A DNA stretch of 64,000 bases. Source: Tunturibacter psychrotolerans (lineage in GTDB: Bacteria; Acidobacteriota; Terriglobia; Terriglobales; Acidobacteriaceae). Below are positions 1-8,101 of this stretch, piece after piece (the first letter of the stretch is position 1; each line of letters begins with the position of its first letter). The stretch covers positions 1,116,001 to 1,180,000 of the forward strand of contig NZ_CP132942.1 of NCBI RefSeq assembly GCF_040359615.1, written 5' to 3'. The notes under the pieces were generated by a model that saw only the letters and a list, made by a program, of their open reading frames with translations, did not search any database and was not told where the DNA came from. A program made the position numbers and the translations under genes.

Positions 1-111
1 TTTCGAGATATTCTAGTGCGCTCGATTGCCGTATTGGCACCGCTTTCCGCGGCGCAGTATGCTTGGATTGTGCTTCGCAGGATGAGTTCACCGCCGGAAC
101 AGACGGTCTAG
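1..111 (+). CDS. C-terminal end of a truncated hypothetical gene
   Basis: Frame 1 is open from the first base to a TAG at 109-111, giving 36 residues that end in SSPPEQTV. The stretch is hydrophobic in the middle (VLAPLSAAQYAWIVL), which would suit the end of a membrane protein, but no family can be named from so little. Its stop codon overlaps the stop of the convergent small gene in a shared CTAG. The gene begins left of the window, so the reading is only supported by the open frame and the tight convergent arrangement. Confidence 0.4.
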   Translation, partial: FRDILVRSIAVLAPLSAAQYAWIVLRRMSSPPEQTV

Positions 112-272
112 TCGTCGGACGGGGTCTCGGCGAGGGCGTTTTCTTCTTCGATGGCGATGTCGCTATATTCGGCTGAGTCGAAGACTTCTCCGCACTTCTG
201 GCACTCAACGAATTCGGCGTCATCCTCTCGGGCAACGATTTTGACAATGGGATGTTTGCAGATGGCGGTCAT
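108..272 (-). CDS. Small putative zinc-ribbon protein
   Basis: Encodes about 54 residues starting MTAICKHPIVKIV. It has CKH near the N-terminus and a CQKCG pair in the middle, the spacing of a small zinc-binding ribbon, followed by an acidic tail (EEENALAETPSDD). The ATG at 270-272 was chosen because the longer start at 329 adds a stretch without ribbon character. It lies head-to-head with iscR, so the two may share a control region. The function is unknown; a metal-binding or nucleic-acid-binding role is only an inference from the Cys pattern. Confidence 0.6.
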   Translation of the reverse strand: MTAICKHPIVKIVAREDDAEFVECQKCGEVFDSAEYSDIAIEEENALAETPSDD

Positions 273-400
273 TTGGGGAGTAAAAACGTGAATGGTATGG
301 ATTTTGCCCGTCTGCAGACCCCTTGTCAACCTGGATTTCCGGATTTTCTATCTGCTAAAAGCAGGTTGCAGGACTGGTGCCGGAGGGGTCCGATCCTCTG

Positions 401-429
401 TTGCGCACCGGGAATTTTGGACGTACACT
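401..429 (+). promoter_or_regulatory. Candidate promoter of the isc operon
   Basis: TTGCGC at 401-406 and TACACT at 424-429 are separated by 17 bp, a reasonable sigma-70 spacing, about 60 bp before the iscR start. GGACTGG occurs twice nearby (371 and 435), but a convincing IscR-type palindrome is not evident. The assignment rests only on hexamer similarity and position. Confidence 0.35.
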
Positions 430-488
430 ATCTAGGACTGGAATTGTCTGATTTTCGACTTCTCCGGTAGCGGGAGCACAAATCTGAC

Positions 489-956
489 ATGCTGCGTCTG
501 ACCAAAAAAGCCGACTATGGGCTGATGGCTCTGAAGTATCTAGCAGAGCAGCAGAACGGTAGTGCCCACAGCGCAAAGGATATCGCAGAGGCGTACCATA
601 TCCCGCCACAGTTGTTGGCGAAGATTCTACAGACTTTAGCGAAGGCGGGGCTGCTGGTTTCGCATGCCGGGACCAATGGCGGCTACGCACTGTCCAAGAG
701 CGCGTCGGAGATTACGGCGTTCGAGGTGATCCGGGCGATCGACGGACCGCTTTTTATTACAAGTTGCATTACGATTCACGGAACTTGCGACCTGGCGGGC
801 CATTGCACCATCAAAGAACCACTGCGTAAGGTGAATGACAGCATCAAGGATTTGTTGAGCGGACTAAGTATCGCGGATTTGATCGAAACCGGGGATACGG
901 AGCAGGGTGCATCGGGAGCCCCGGTGGGTGGCGGTCTGGTGAGCATCGCGCTTTAG
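489..956 (+). CDS. iscR: Rrf2-family regulator IscR
   Basis: A 155-residue Rrf2-family transcription factor. An N-terminal winged helix-turn-helix spans roughly residues 1-80. Three cysteines, C93, C100 and C106, in a C-x6-C-x5-C pattern match the [2Fe-2S] ligand cluster of IscR, which senses iron-sulfur status and represses its own operon in well studied bacteria. It is the first gene of iscR-iscS-iscU-iscA-hscB, all on one strand, which supports IscR rather than another Rrf2 protein such as NsrR or CymR. GGGAG about 10 bases upstream of the ATG serves as ribosome site. The C-terminus ends in a glycine-rich tail. Confidence 0.88.
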   Translation: MLRLTKKADYGLMALKYLAEQQNGSAHSAKDIAEAYHIPPQLLAKILQTLAKAGLLVSHAGTNGGYALSKSASEITAFEVIRAIDGPLFITSCITIHGTCDLAGHCTIKEPLRKVNDSIKDLLSGLSIADLIETGDTEQGASGAPVGGGLVSIAL

Positions 957-1002
957 TCAGGCAAGATCAGTGAAGAATCAGAAGTGACGTTCGGGAGAGA
1001 CG

Positions 1003-2283
1003 ATGAGCAACGAGATAAGTAATAACGGCGTGGTGGTTAGCGAATCATCAGCACCATTACCGGCTGGCGTTACGCTGCCGATCTATATGGACAATCACGC
1101 GACGACACCGATCGACCCGCGAGTTCTGGATGCGATGCTGCCCTACTTCGGCAAGGTGTTTGGCAATGCTGCGAGCCGCAACCACGTATTTGGCTGGGAG
1201 GCGGAACAGGCAGTTGAGAAGGCGCGCGAACAGATTGCCAAGCTGATTGGTGCGACCGCGAAGGAGATTATCTTTACCAGTGGAGCGACCGAGTCGAATA
1301 ATCTCGCGATCAAGGGAATTGCCGAGATGTATCGCGAACGCGGCAACCACATCATCACGCAGGTGACTGAGCATAAAGCCGTTCTGGATACTTGCAAGAA
1401 GCTTGAGAAACAGGGCTATCGCGTCACCTATCTGCCGGTGCAGGCAGACGGACTGATCGACCTTGAGGATCTGAAGCGCGCAATCGATGACAAGACGATC
1501 CTGGTTTCGATCATGTATGCGAACAATGAGATCGGCGTGATTCAGCCCGTTGCCGCGATCGGCAAGCTCTGCCATGAAAAAGGCGTGATCTTCCATACCG
1601 ATGCTGTTCAGGCGGTGGGTAAAATTCCGGTCGATGTGCAGAAGGACAATATCGATGTGCTCTCGCTTTCGGGACACAAGATCTATGGACCGAAGGGCGT
1701 AGGCGCGTTGTATGTTCGTCGGCGTAACCCGCGGGTCCAGATTTCGGAGCAGATCAATGGCGGAGGACACGAGCGCGGAATGCGGTCGGGGACACTGAAC
1801 GTTCCTGGGATTGTCGGGCTGGGGATGGCTTGCGAGATCTCAGGTCAGGAGATGGAGGCTGAAGGGAAGCGCGAGAAGGAGTTGCGCGACTACATGAGGG
1901 CCAAGTTCGAGAAGGCGTTGGATTATGTGCATGTGAACGGCAATATGGACCATCATCTGCCGGGTAACCTGAATATGAGCTTTGTCTACGTCGAGGGCGA
2001 GAGCCTTTTGATGGGAATCAACGATATTGCAGTTTCTTCCGGTTCTGCTTGCACCTCAGCGACCCTTGAGCCATCTTATGTATTGAAGGCTTTGGGTCTG
2101 GGCGATGATGTAGCACACAGCTCGATCCGCTTCGGTCTTGGCCGCTTCAATACGAAGGCTGATGTCGACTATGTTTCAGACAAGGTGATCGATGTGGTTT
2201 CGAAGCTGCGGGAGCTTTCGCCGCTGTATGAGATGGTGAAAGAAGGCATCGATCTTTCGAAGATTGAATGGGCAGCGCACTAA
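1003..2283 (+). CDS. iscS: Cysteine desulfurase IscS
   Basis: A 426-residue PLP-dependent class V aminotransferase-fold enzyme that removes sulfur from L-cysteine as a persulfide for Fe-S cluster assembly. The N-terminal [12 protein letters not shown] motif, the PLP-binding lysine in [10 protein letters not shown] (K226) and the catalytic cysteine on the mobile loop [14 protein letters not shown] (C350) are all present. The first ~25 residues are a short extension before the conserved core. The start is preceded by GGGAGAGACG. It lies 46 bp after iscR and 50 bp before iscU, consistent with a single transcript; a NifS role is unlikely in this context. Confidence 0.96.
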   Translation: MSNEISNNGVVVSESSAPLPAGVTLPIYMDNHATTPIDPRVLDAMLPYFGKVFGNAASRNHVFGWEAEQAVEKAREQIAKLIGATAKEIIFTSGATESNNLAIKGIAEMYRERGNHIITQVTEHKAVLDTCKKLEKQGYRVTYLPVQADGLIDLEDLKRAIDDKTILVSIMYANNEIGVIQPVAAIGKLCHEKGVIFHTDAVQAVGKIPVDVQKDNIDVLSLSGHKIYGPKGVGALYVRRRNPRVQISEQINGGGHERGMRSGTLNVPGIVGLGMACEISGQEMEAEGKREKELRDYMRAKFEKALDYVHVNGNMDHHLPGNLNMSFVYVEGESLLMGINDIAVSSGSACTSATLEPSYVLKALGLGDDVAHSSIRFGLGRFNTKADVDYVSDKVIDVVSKLRELSPLYEMVKEGIDLSKIEWAAH

Positions 2284-2333
2284 GTCTAAAGGCTTCGTGC
2301 TTAGGGATTTGTAAGAAGAGATAGGAGAACAAG

Positions 2334-2750
2334 ATGGCTTATAGCGATAAGGTCGTAGACCACTACAATCATCCACGGAATGTTGGCACGCTGGATAAGA
2401 GTGCTGCCGAGGTTGGTACCGGGCTTGTAGGCGCGCCGGAGTGCGGTGACGTGATGCGGTTGCAGATCCGCGTGAATCCCGAGACGAACGTGATTGAAGA
2501 TGCCAAGTTCAAGACCTTCGGTTGCGGTTCGGCGATTGCTTCTTCCTCTCTCGCGACTGAGTGGGTGAAGGGCAAGACGATCGACGAGGCGATGGCGATC
2601 ACGAACACGGACATTGTGAAGGAGCTTGCGCTTCCTCCGGTGAAGATTCACTGCTCGGTGCTCGCGGAAGATGCGATCCGTGCGGCTATCGGCGACTGGA
2701 AGAAGAAGAATAACGTTGCCGAGACGGCGGCGGTTGCGGTTGCTCACTAA
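2334..2750 (+). CDS. iscU: Fe-S cluster scaffold IscU
   Basis: A 138-residue scaffold on which [2Fe-2S] clusters are assembled from IscS sulfur. It shows YSDKVVDHYNHPRNVG at the N-terminus, the three ligand cysteines C37 (APECGD), C64 (FGCGSA) and C107 (IHCSV), and D39. The LPPVK motif at residues 100-104, the recognition sequence for the dedicated Hsp70 HscA, is intact, and an hscA gene is indeed found in the window at 45.5 kb. AGGAG lies 8-9 bases upstream of the start. The lysine-rich and alanine-rich C-terminal tail is unremarkable. Confidence 0.96.
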   Translation: MAYSDKVVDHYNHPRNVGTLDKSAAEVGTGLVGAPECGDVMRLQIRVNPETNVIEDAKFKTFGCGSAIASSSLATEWVKGKTIDEAMAITNTDIVKELALPPVKIHCSVLAEDAIRAAIGDWKKKNNVAETAAVAVAH

Positions 2751-2779
2751 GTTTAGAGCAACGGCTATTGGGTTGAGAT

Positions 2780-2818
2780 AACGGTAGCGGCGCATATTTC
2801 AGTCGCGTCGCTACCGTT
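2780..2818 (+). other. Hairpin between iscU and iscA
   Basis: A perfect 10-bp inverted repeat, AACGGTAGCG at 2780-2789 and CGCTACCGTT at 2809-2818, encloses a 19-base loop that can pair further. No T-run follows, so it is more likely an mRNA stability/processing element or weak attenuator than a classical terminator. It separates iscSU from iscA-hscB in the operon. Confidence 0.6.
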
Positions 2819-2856
2819 GTCTGTTGGGCTTGAGTGGTATTGGCAAGGACGGCGAT

Positions 2857-3357
2857 ATGGCGATGGTGACACTACAAACCGCGGCGGAGATGGAGGCGGC
2901 CCAGAAGGCTGCTGCATCGGGTGAGTCAAAGAATCCGCTGGCGGGGATGAATGTGCTGACTGCGCAGGGACAGGAACCGGGTCAGAAGGGCATCCAGATT
3001 ACCGAAAAGGCGCTGAAGCGAATCCGTGTCGCGATGGCCAAGGAAAGTGTTTCGCCAGAGCAGGGTGGGCTGCGGGTAGGGATTCAGGGCGGCGGCTGCT
3101 CGGGGTTGAGCTATAACATTCGCTTCGATACGCAGCCCCGTGAACGAGATCGTGTGTATGCGTTTGGTGAGGGGTTGGCTACTGTGGGCGATCCTACCGA
3201 TGGTAAGGCGATACGGATCTTTGTTGATCCGAAGAGCTTTATTTATCTGCATGGCATGGTGCTCGATTTTGAAGAGACGCTGATGCGGCAGGGGTTCAAT
3301 TTCATCAACCCGAATTCGACCAAGAGCTGCGGGTGTGGTTCGAGCTTTACGGCGTAG
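2857..3357 (+). CDS. iscA: A-type Fe-S carrier (IscA/ErpA family)
   Basis: About 166 residues in the HesB/IscA family, which carry Fe-S clusters or iron to client proteins. The three family cysteines are present: C81 in GGGCSGLSY and C158/C160 in SCGCGS near the C-terminus. The conserved core starts near residue 43 (QKGIQITEKAL); the first ~42 residues are an Ala/Gln-rich extension not typical of the roughly 107-residue enterobacterial IscA. The ATG at 2857 is preferred over an upstream TTG at 2824 because AAGGA lies 7 bases before it. Position between iscU and hscB fits IscA; an ErpA-like function cannot be excluded. Confidence 0.88.
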   Translation: MAMVTLQTAAEMEAAQKAAASGESKNPLAGMNVLTAQGQEPGQKGIQITEKALKRIRVAMAKESVSPEQGGLRVGIQGGGCSGLSYNIRFDTQPRERDRVYAFGEGLATVGDPTDGKAIRIFVDPKSFIYLHGMVLDFEETLMRQGFNFINPNSTKSCGCGSSFTA

Positions 3358-3375
3358 GCGAGTGATCCAATACAG

Positions 3376-4005
3376 ATGAGCCACGACGCATACAACAGTT
3401 ACTTCACTTTTTTTCAACTTCCTCAGCATTTGAATCTTGACGTGAGCGCGTTGGAGAAGCAGTTTTATGTCCTGAGCCGTAAGCTGCACCCGGACAGGTT
3501 CGCTTCGAAGCCGGTTGCAGAGCAGGAGGCGGCGCTGGCGAAGAGTTCGCTGTTGAACGATGCTTACCGAACTCTGAAGGACCCGATTGCGCGAACGCAG
3601 TATATGCTGACGCTCGAGGGTGTGGAGCTTGAGGAGCAGTCGAAGGCGGCGACGGATGCAGCGCGGGCAACGGGTGAGCAGAAGAAACAGATTGTCCCTC
3701 CGGAGTTGCTGGAAGAGGTCTTCGAGCTGAACATGCAGTTGCAAGAGATGCGCGCGGCTAACAAGATGGGCGAGGATGAGCCTGAGTTGCGGCGCGATCT
3801 GATGACTGCGAAAGATACATTCGACGCGAAGATGGTGGACATCCAGGCGGAGTTGGAAGGGCTGTGGTCGGTGTGGGACGCTGGGGTGGATGCCGGGGAT
3901 GAGGCGGCGAAGACTCGCGCGAAGGATGCAATGGTGGTGTTGTTGAACAAGCGAAGCTACCTGCGGAACCTGGTGCGGGACGTCAATGAGGCCTTGGGAG
4001 TCTAA
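3376..4005 (+). CDS. hscB: Hsp20/J-type co-chaperone HscB
   Basis: A 209-residue J-domain co-chaperone for HscA. Residues 1-75 form the J domain with the H38-P39-D40 motif in SRKLHPDRF, and the C-terminal region (about residues 95-205) is the helical IscU-binding domain. In characterised ISC systems HscB delivers IscU to HscA and stimulates its ATPase. The start lies 18 bp after the iscA stop. Its partner hscA is not next door as usual but 41 kb away within this window, with the intervening DNA holding sugar-catabolic genes. Confidence 0.92.
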   Translation: MSHDAYNSYFTFFQLPQHLNLDVSALEKQFYVLSRKLHPDRFASKPVAEQEAALAKSSLLNDAYRTLKDPIARTQYMLTLEGVELEEQSKAATDAARATGEQKKQIVPPELLEEVFELNMQLQEMRAANKMGEDEPELRRDLMTAKDTFDAKMVDIQAELEGLWSVWDAGVDAGDEAAKTRAKDAMVVLLNKRSYLRNLVRDVNEALGV

Positions 4006-4184
4006 GCCGCTGGTCTGCTGATTCGTCATATGCTCTTCCCCTCTCCGGAGGTACCCCCCCCCATATATGAATCTGTAAATTCCTTTATATGAACGACTTG
4101 CGAAGTGCCATTTTTTCAAATTCGTCATTCTAATAGACTTACAGTCAAATTCGTCCAAATAAAGGGCTTAGCTGCGAACAACAG

Positions 4185-4213
4185 AAAAGCCCCGGCAGCG
4201 GCCGAGGCTTTTT
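4185..4213 (+). terminator. Intrinsic terminator after the isc genes
   Basis: AAAAGCC at 4185-4191 pairs with GGCTTTT at 4206-4212, with an inner CGGC/GCCG stem, one mismatch pair and an AGCG loop, followed by a T-run ending at 4213. Because A-runs flank the other side, it could also act on the opposite strand for lepB, which ends at 4704. Confidence 0.7.
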
Positions 4214-4404
4214 CTCTTCTGTATTCATTATAGCGGTTTGAAGATAACTCATACGCCACGCGAATGATCAGGATTGGCGCGGATTTTCGTCGTTCAAGGG
4301 CTTGACAGAAATTTTGGCCATGTAGGTTTGTGTATCGAGGTGAAAATTTGACGCTTGTGAGAAGCCCTAACGCGCAGTAGATGCCAACGAGCGCATCGGG
4401 TTGT

Positions 4405-4505
4405 CGCCACTGCGCTGGTTACAATCAATTCCGCCACCAGCACAACGATTTGCCGCCACCCAATGCAAGGTTATGCCGCCACTCGGTACAGCAATATTCC
4501 GCCAC
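4405..4505 (+). repeat. Phased CCGCCAC repeats, possible transposon end
   Basis: CGCCAC cores start at 4405, 4432, 4454, 4477 and 4500; the last four are full CCGCCAC copies spaced 22-23 bp, two helical turns. Regular short transposase-binding repeats of this kind are typical of IS21-family ends. No istA/istB-like gene is nearby, so this would be a remnant end or a multi-site operator. Family assignment is inference. Confidence 0.5.
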
Positions 4506-4703
4506 TGAATTGATTGCAGAGCGAGGGTAACAAAACTATCATCCGCCCCGGAGGCGTGTGAGGTAAATTCATTCGAACTTGCTCATAACCCCGTTTTTCG
4601 TGCACTAGTACTCTATTGAACAGTGATACTGGGGTGTAGAGCAGGATGACCCGGGGAACGGATTCAGCTTCAACAACTATGTTTGTGCGCCATGGATTAC
4701 CAC

Positions 4704-5519
4704 TTAGCTCACGATATGCAATGTGCGTTTCCAGCGGGTTCCGTCGAAGATATGAAGCACGACGTGCCCGATGAACCCTAAGCGTTCACCGATCGATTGC
4801 TTGTCGATCTGGTGTGCCGGAGTATCGAAGGACCAGTAGACGAAGAGAGGACGTCCGAGGATGTTCTCAGTCGGAACGAAACCCCAGAAGCGGCTGTCAA
4901 GGGAGGCAAGACGGTTGTCACCCATGGCGAATCCCATACCGTCGGGAACGACCAGGTCATTGTCTTGAATGTGACTTGGAAGCTCGGCGGCCCATGTGGC
5001 GGCATGGTTGGCAGATGCTTGAGCACTGATGCCCTCTAAGTCCTGAGGGAAGTCATCGCGATACGACTGATAAACGTGGTTTGGATCGCCATCGTATGCG
5101 GGCATGGCGGCATAGGCTTCGTTCTGCGCAACCCCGTTGAGGTAGAGAACTCCATTGCGGAGGTGAATGCGATCTCCAGCGATGCCGATCAAGCGTTTGA
5201 CAAGGATAAGGCCAGGCGTTTCTGGGTGGGGCTTAAGGAAGACGATGACGTCACCGCGCTTCGCTGACCGGTAACGAACCAGTGGCATCCACTTTGTCTG
5301 CGGAGCCAGCGTGGTGCGATCAACCAAAACATGGTCACCAATAACCAGGGTCTTCACCATGGAAGCAGAGGGAATCTCGAAATTTTGAAAGATAAATGTC
5401 ATCACGAACAGCCCGATGACGAGTACAACGCTCATACTGGCAATCGATTCAAGGAGCGACTCCCGAACCTCGACCTCTACCGGAGGCTCAGCAGTATTCT
5501 GTTCGTCAATCAATGCCAA
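4704..5519 (-). CDS. lepB: Signal peptidase I
   Basis: A 271-residue membrane serine protease that removes signal peptides from secreted preproteins. One N-terminal membrane segment (about residues 28-45) is followed by the periplasmic catalytic domain. The nucleophile is S53 in PSASMVKTL, the general base K108 in LVKRLIGIAGD, and the late GDNRLASLDSRFWG box is intact. In this protein the usual SGSM sequence is SASM. Lacking the second transmembrane helix of E. coli LepB, it resembles the shorter single-span type. It precedes a TlpA-like gene by about 110 bp but a shared transcript is uncertain. Confidence 0.93.
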   Translation of the reverse strand: MALIDEQNTAEPPVEVEVRESLLESIASMSVVLVIGLFVMTFIFQNFEIPSASMVKTLVIGDHVLVDRTTLAPQTKWMPLVRYRSAKRGDVIVFLKPHPETPGLILVKRLIGIAGDRIHLRNGVLYLNGVAQNEAYAAMPAYDGDPNHVYQSYRDDFPQDLEGISAQASANHAATWAAELPSHIQDNDLVVPDGMGFAMGDNRLASLDSRFWGFVPTENILGRPLFVYWSFDTPAHQIDKQSIGERLGFIGHVVLHIFDGTRWKRTLHIVS

Positions 5520-5628
5520 ATCGTGTCGCCTTTCTTAAGCGGCTTCGCCTTCCAGTTTACGGTCACCAGACTAATACCGTTCCATTGCGGTCTCGATACA
5601 GTCACTTCCCCGGGCAAAGCAGCGGGGG

Positions 5629-6609
5629 TTAGGGCAAAAGATTGCCGAGCGTGATATCTAAATTCTGTCCTGATAGTGGAAGATGATCCGTTTGTGAGGT
5701 CGAAACAATTGTTCCGTTGCCGTCGATGAGAACCAAAGTGGGCCACGCCGTAATGTGAAAAAGATTTTGGAGCATATCTTGATCCGGCTTTGCTTCAGGC
5801 CACGAGGCATTGAGCTTTTGCATCAACTTCTTCGGCTTATCAACCTCTGCGTCGGCATTCATTCCGAGTATTTCGAAACCCTTGACGTGAAATCGATCGT
5901 ACGCCTCCTTCCTGGAGGGAAGGTCGGCTACGCAGGGGACGCACCAGGTGGCCCAGAAATCAAGCAGTATGTACTTTGCCTTGATGTCAGAAAGCTGGTG
6001 CGTCTCGCCGGAGAAATCCCGGTAGTTGAAGTTTGGAACTTTCCCGTCGACGACCAGCTCAATGCGCTGCTTGTCGGCTGAAACAACCTTCAGAACCAGT
6101 TTGCGCGTGTTCAGGTCAAGACTTGCTGTCTGCAACCAAAGATCATCTACGTGAAAGGTGGGCAGAGTGGTTGAGGGGATGCCGACCTCCGCGCTTCCTG
6201 GTGTGGCATCGAATTTCCCATCACCATTGGTATCGAACCATTCGGTTGCGTGCTTTAGATCAGTGGTGCCTGTATCGGGGTCAAAAGAGAATCGGACTTG
6301 CAGCTTGCGGTTTGGAAGCTTGGCATCTCCCGTCACATAGGATCTGTCCCCGACGATAAGCATGGCTTGATTGGGCTTGAGGGGATACCCTTCAGTGCTC
6401 TTTGGCAGGGCAACGTAGGCTGGTGCAGTGCGAAACGGTCCTGTTCGAAGGGGAATGTTGAAACGCGCCTCCGCTGAATGGTAAGGCTGCGACGGGCCGG
6501 TCAACGGAATACGCGTGGGATTCCGTAGTGCGCCGCCGCCACTGTGGAGGTCGACGAAGAAGACTTTCTCGCCATCCTTGAGCAAGCAGAGTGCAGCGCC
6601 GAAATCCAA
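5629..6609 (-). CDS. TlpA-like secreted thioredoxin protein (main part)
   Basis: Residues about 190-326 form a TlpA/ResA thioredoxin-like domain with the redox pair C223 and C226 in FWATWCVPCVADL and the cis-Pro region ITAWPTLVLID. Such proteins reduce disulfides outside the cytoplasm. Upstream is an uncharacterised beta-rich region with an EF-hand-like loop DTNGDGKFD (126-134). The open frame continues upstream to about 6735 with convincing sequence (NIDPSTISELYRGDLKF) but has no good start; the TTG at 6609 is arbitrary. The signal peptide lies in another frame at 6736-6851, so the gene appears frameshifted unless the sequence holds an error. Confidence 0.75.
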   Translation of the reverse strand: MDFGAALCLLKDGEKVFFVDLHSGGGALRNPTRIPLTGPSQPYHSAEARFNIPLRTGPFRTAPAYVALPKSTEGYPLKPNQAMLIVGDRSYVTGDAKLPNRKLQVRFSFDPDTGTTDLKHATEWFDTNGDGKFDATPGSAEVGIPSTTLPTFHVDDLWLQTASLDLNTRKLVLKVVSADKQRIELVVDGKVPNFNYRDFSGETHQLSDIKAKYILLDFWATWCVPCVADLPSRKEAYDRFHVKGFEILGMNADAEVDKPKKLMQKLNASWPEAKPDQDMLQNLFHITAWPTLVLIDGNGTIVSTSQTDHLPLSGQNLDITLGNLLP

Positions 6610-6735
6610 AGCTTGAGCCTTTCCGAACTTCAGATCTCCCCGGTAAAGTTCAGAAATCGTCGATGGGTCGATGTTGAGATCTTGTGCGAGGCGCGGGTCA
6701 GTTTTATCCCAGAGCAGTACCGAGCCGATGCTGTA

Positions 6736-6851
6736 TCAACTGAGAGCTGCTGGCTGACATGTCCATGAAAAGCTTGCGCGTGTAAAGAGGCTGCACTCAG
6801 GCAGATGATCAGCCCGGGAGGCAGGGCTTTGAAGATGTCGCGTAACAACAT
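6736..6851 (-). pseudogene. Frameshifted N-terminus of the TlpA-like gene
   Basis: From the ATG at 6849-6851 this frame encodes MLLRDIFKALPPGLIICLS followed by AASLHAQAFHGH, a clear signal peptide with an Ala-x-Ala-type cleavage site. The frame then runs into sequence without protein character, while the next frame takes over at about 6735 (YSIGSVLLWDKTDPR) and continues into the thioredoxin protein. The two pieces make one complete exported protein if a single frame change near 6736-6750 is allowed. Confidence 0.6.
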
Positions 6852-7003
6852 GCCACCCACTCTAAAGTTGTGAAATATCCGCATGCAAGGCTTCTAGTTC
6901 CCGTAAAGTCATACTTGCGGCAAGTTCGAGATCGAAGTTTCCTATAACCCCGCTAATGAGATGGTCCGTCGCTTGATCTTCCCCAAGTTGTAGAGGATCT
7001 GCG

Positions 7004-8101
7004 TCAGTCACCGAGCTGGAGAACCTCTCCGCTTTGGGCGCTGGAGCGGTAGAGCGCTTCCACAAGCGCCATGGTTTGGAAGGCGTCTTCGTAGTGGGTC
7101 GGCAGGTTGGAGGTTGAGCCTTCCACGAAGGCCTGAAGAGCTCCCATCGTCCCGATAAAGCCGTCGGGAATGTTAGCTCCCGCAACTGGAAGTGACTCCC
7201 AGCAGTCGTCGGTGCATCCCCGCTCGGCAAACTCGGCTGTGTCGGGAATTCCTATGGGGTAGTCCAGATTCATGCCCATGCTGATGCGAGCCGCACCACG
7301 AGTACCTTCCCATTGCACGAAGCTGTGCTGATGCTTCTGGCCAAAGTTGTGATGATGATTACTTGCAACGAAGACCCGCATGTTACTGCCGTAGTCCAGG
7401 ATTGCGATGGTCTTGGTCGCGGCCAAGTTAGCCGTGTGAGGGTTGTTTACGGTTTTCGCGTAGACGCTGTTTGGATTTCCGAGCCAGGAGCGAATCAAGT
7501 CGAAGTAATGGATGCTGTGATACAAAACCTCAACTCTCGGCGCGGTGGCGAGGAAGGTCCAGAGGTCCCAGGGCGTGTAGGTAGTCGTTTGAACCTGAAG
7601 ATCATGGAGATCTCCAAGCAAACCGGCCCTTGCCAGGGCTGAGATCGCCAGATTGTTAGGGGAATAACGTAGGGAGAAGTTGACTGAGGCCGTGAGGCTT
7701 TTGGCCCGGCAGAGATCGCGAATAACACGCGCCTCTTCAATTGTCTCTCCCATAGGCTTCTGCATCAAGACGGCGGACCCATCAGGAATGTGAGGAAGAA
7801 TATGCGAGAGTTGCGAGGCAGGTACGGCGATATCGTAGACGACATCGTTGGGAGCGAACTGGACGACGCTGTCGATATTGTCAAAGGTGCGAGCGATGGC
7901 GTGACTCTTAGCCAATAAGTCTGCTCGTTCAAGATCCTGATCCATCAAACCGATGACCGAGAACTTGCCCTTTTCGTAAGCAGGCAGATGTGCGGACCGA
8001 ACGATGCCTCCCGCTCCGATGATAACGATAGGGCGCTTTTGTTTGGGCATTGGCGGCAAAGCGTGCGCCCTAATCGCGGAGAGGACTGAGTCTCGGATCA
8101 T
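7004..8101 (-). CDS. Gfo/Idh/MocA-family oxidoreductase
   Basis: A 365-residue NAD(P)-dependent sugar oxidoreductase. The N-terminal Rossmann fold carries the GAGGIVRSAHLPAY dinucleotide motif (about residues 28-41), and the QKPMGETIEEA segment contains the family's catalytic-type lysine-proline (normally EKP; here QKP). The C-terminal half is the substrate-binding alpha/beta domain. Its ATG overlaps the stop of the permease gene (ATGA at 8098-8101), so translation is coupled to the fucose operon. As no other candidate is present, it may supply the first step, oxidation of L-fucose to its lactone, but this is inference; another sugar or inositol substrate is possible. Confidence 0.85.
   Translation of the reverse strand: MIRDSVLSAIRAHALPPMPKQKRPIVIIGAGGIVRSAHLPAYEKGKFSVIGLMDQDLERADLLAKSHAIARTFDNIDSVVQFAPNDVVYDIAVPASQLSHILPHIPDGSAVLMQKPMGETIEEARVIRDLCRAKSLTASVNFSLRYSPNNLAISALARAGLLGDLHDLQVQTTTYTPWDLWTFLATAPRVEVLYHSIHYFDLIRSWLGNPNSVYAKTVNNPHTANLAATKTIAILDYGSNMRVFVASNHHHNFGQKHQHSFVQWEGTRGAARISMGMNLDYPIGIPDTAEFAERGCTDDCWESLPVAGANIPDGFIGTMGALQAFVEGSTSNLPTHYEDAFQTMALVEALYRSSAQSGEVLQLGD

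Larger units (their letters stand above)
4006..4703. other. Gene-free region after hscB
   Basis: About 700 bases with no credible gene. It holds a terminator at 4185-4213 and a phased CCGCCAC repeat at 4405-4505. A short in-frame stretch at about 4641-4707 reads DDPGNGFSFNNY before a stop, vaguely like an Rhs/YD core motif, which could be a remnant of a larger gene. The base composition is lower in GC than the flanks. The combination suggests decayed mobile DNA. Confidence 0.5.

Noticed and set aside
2926..4158. A 410-residue antisense frame over iscA and hscB
   Set aside because: It overlaps two recognisable genes on the other strand and has no domain content.
4405..4505. CRISPR array
   Set aside because: The repeats are only about seven bases with 15-16-base spacers, far too short for CRISPR repeats, and no cas gene is present.
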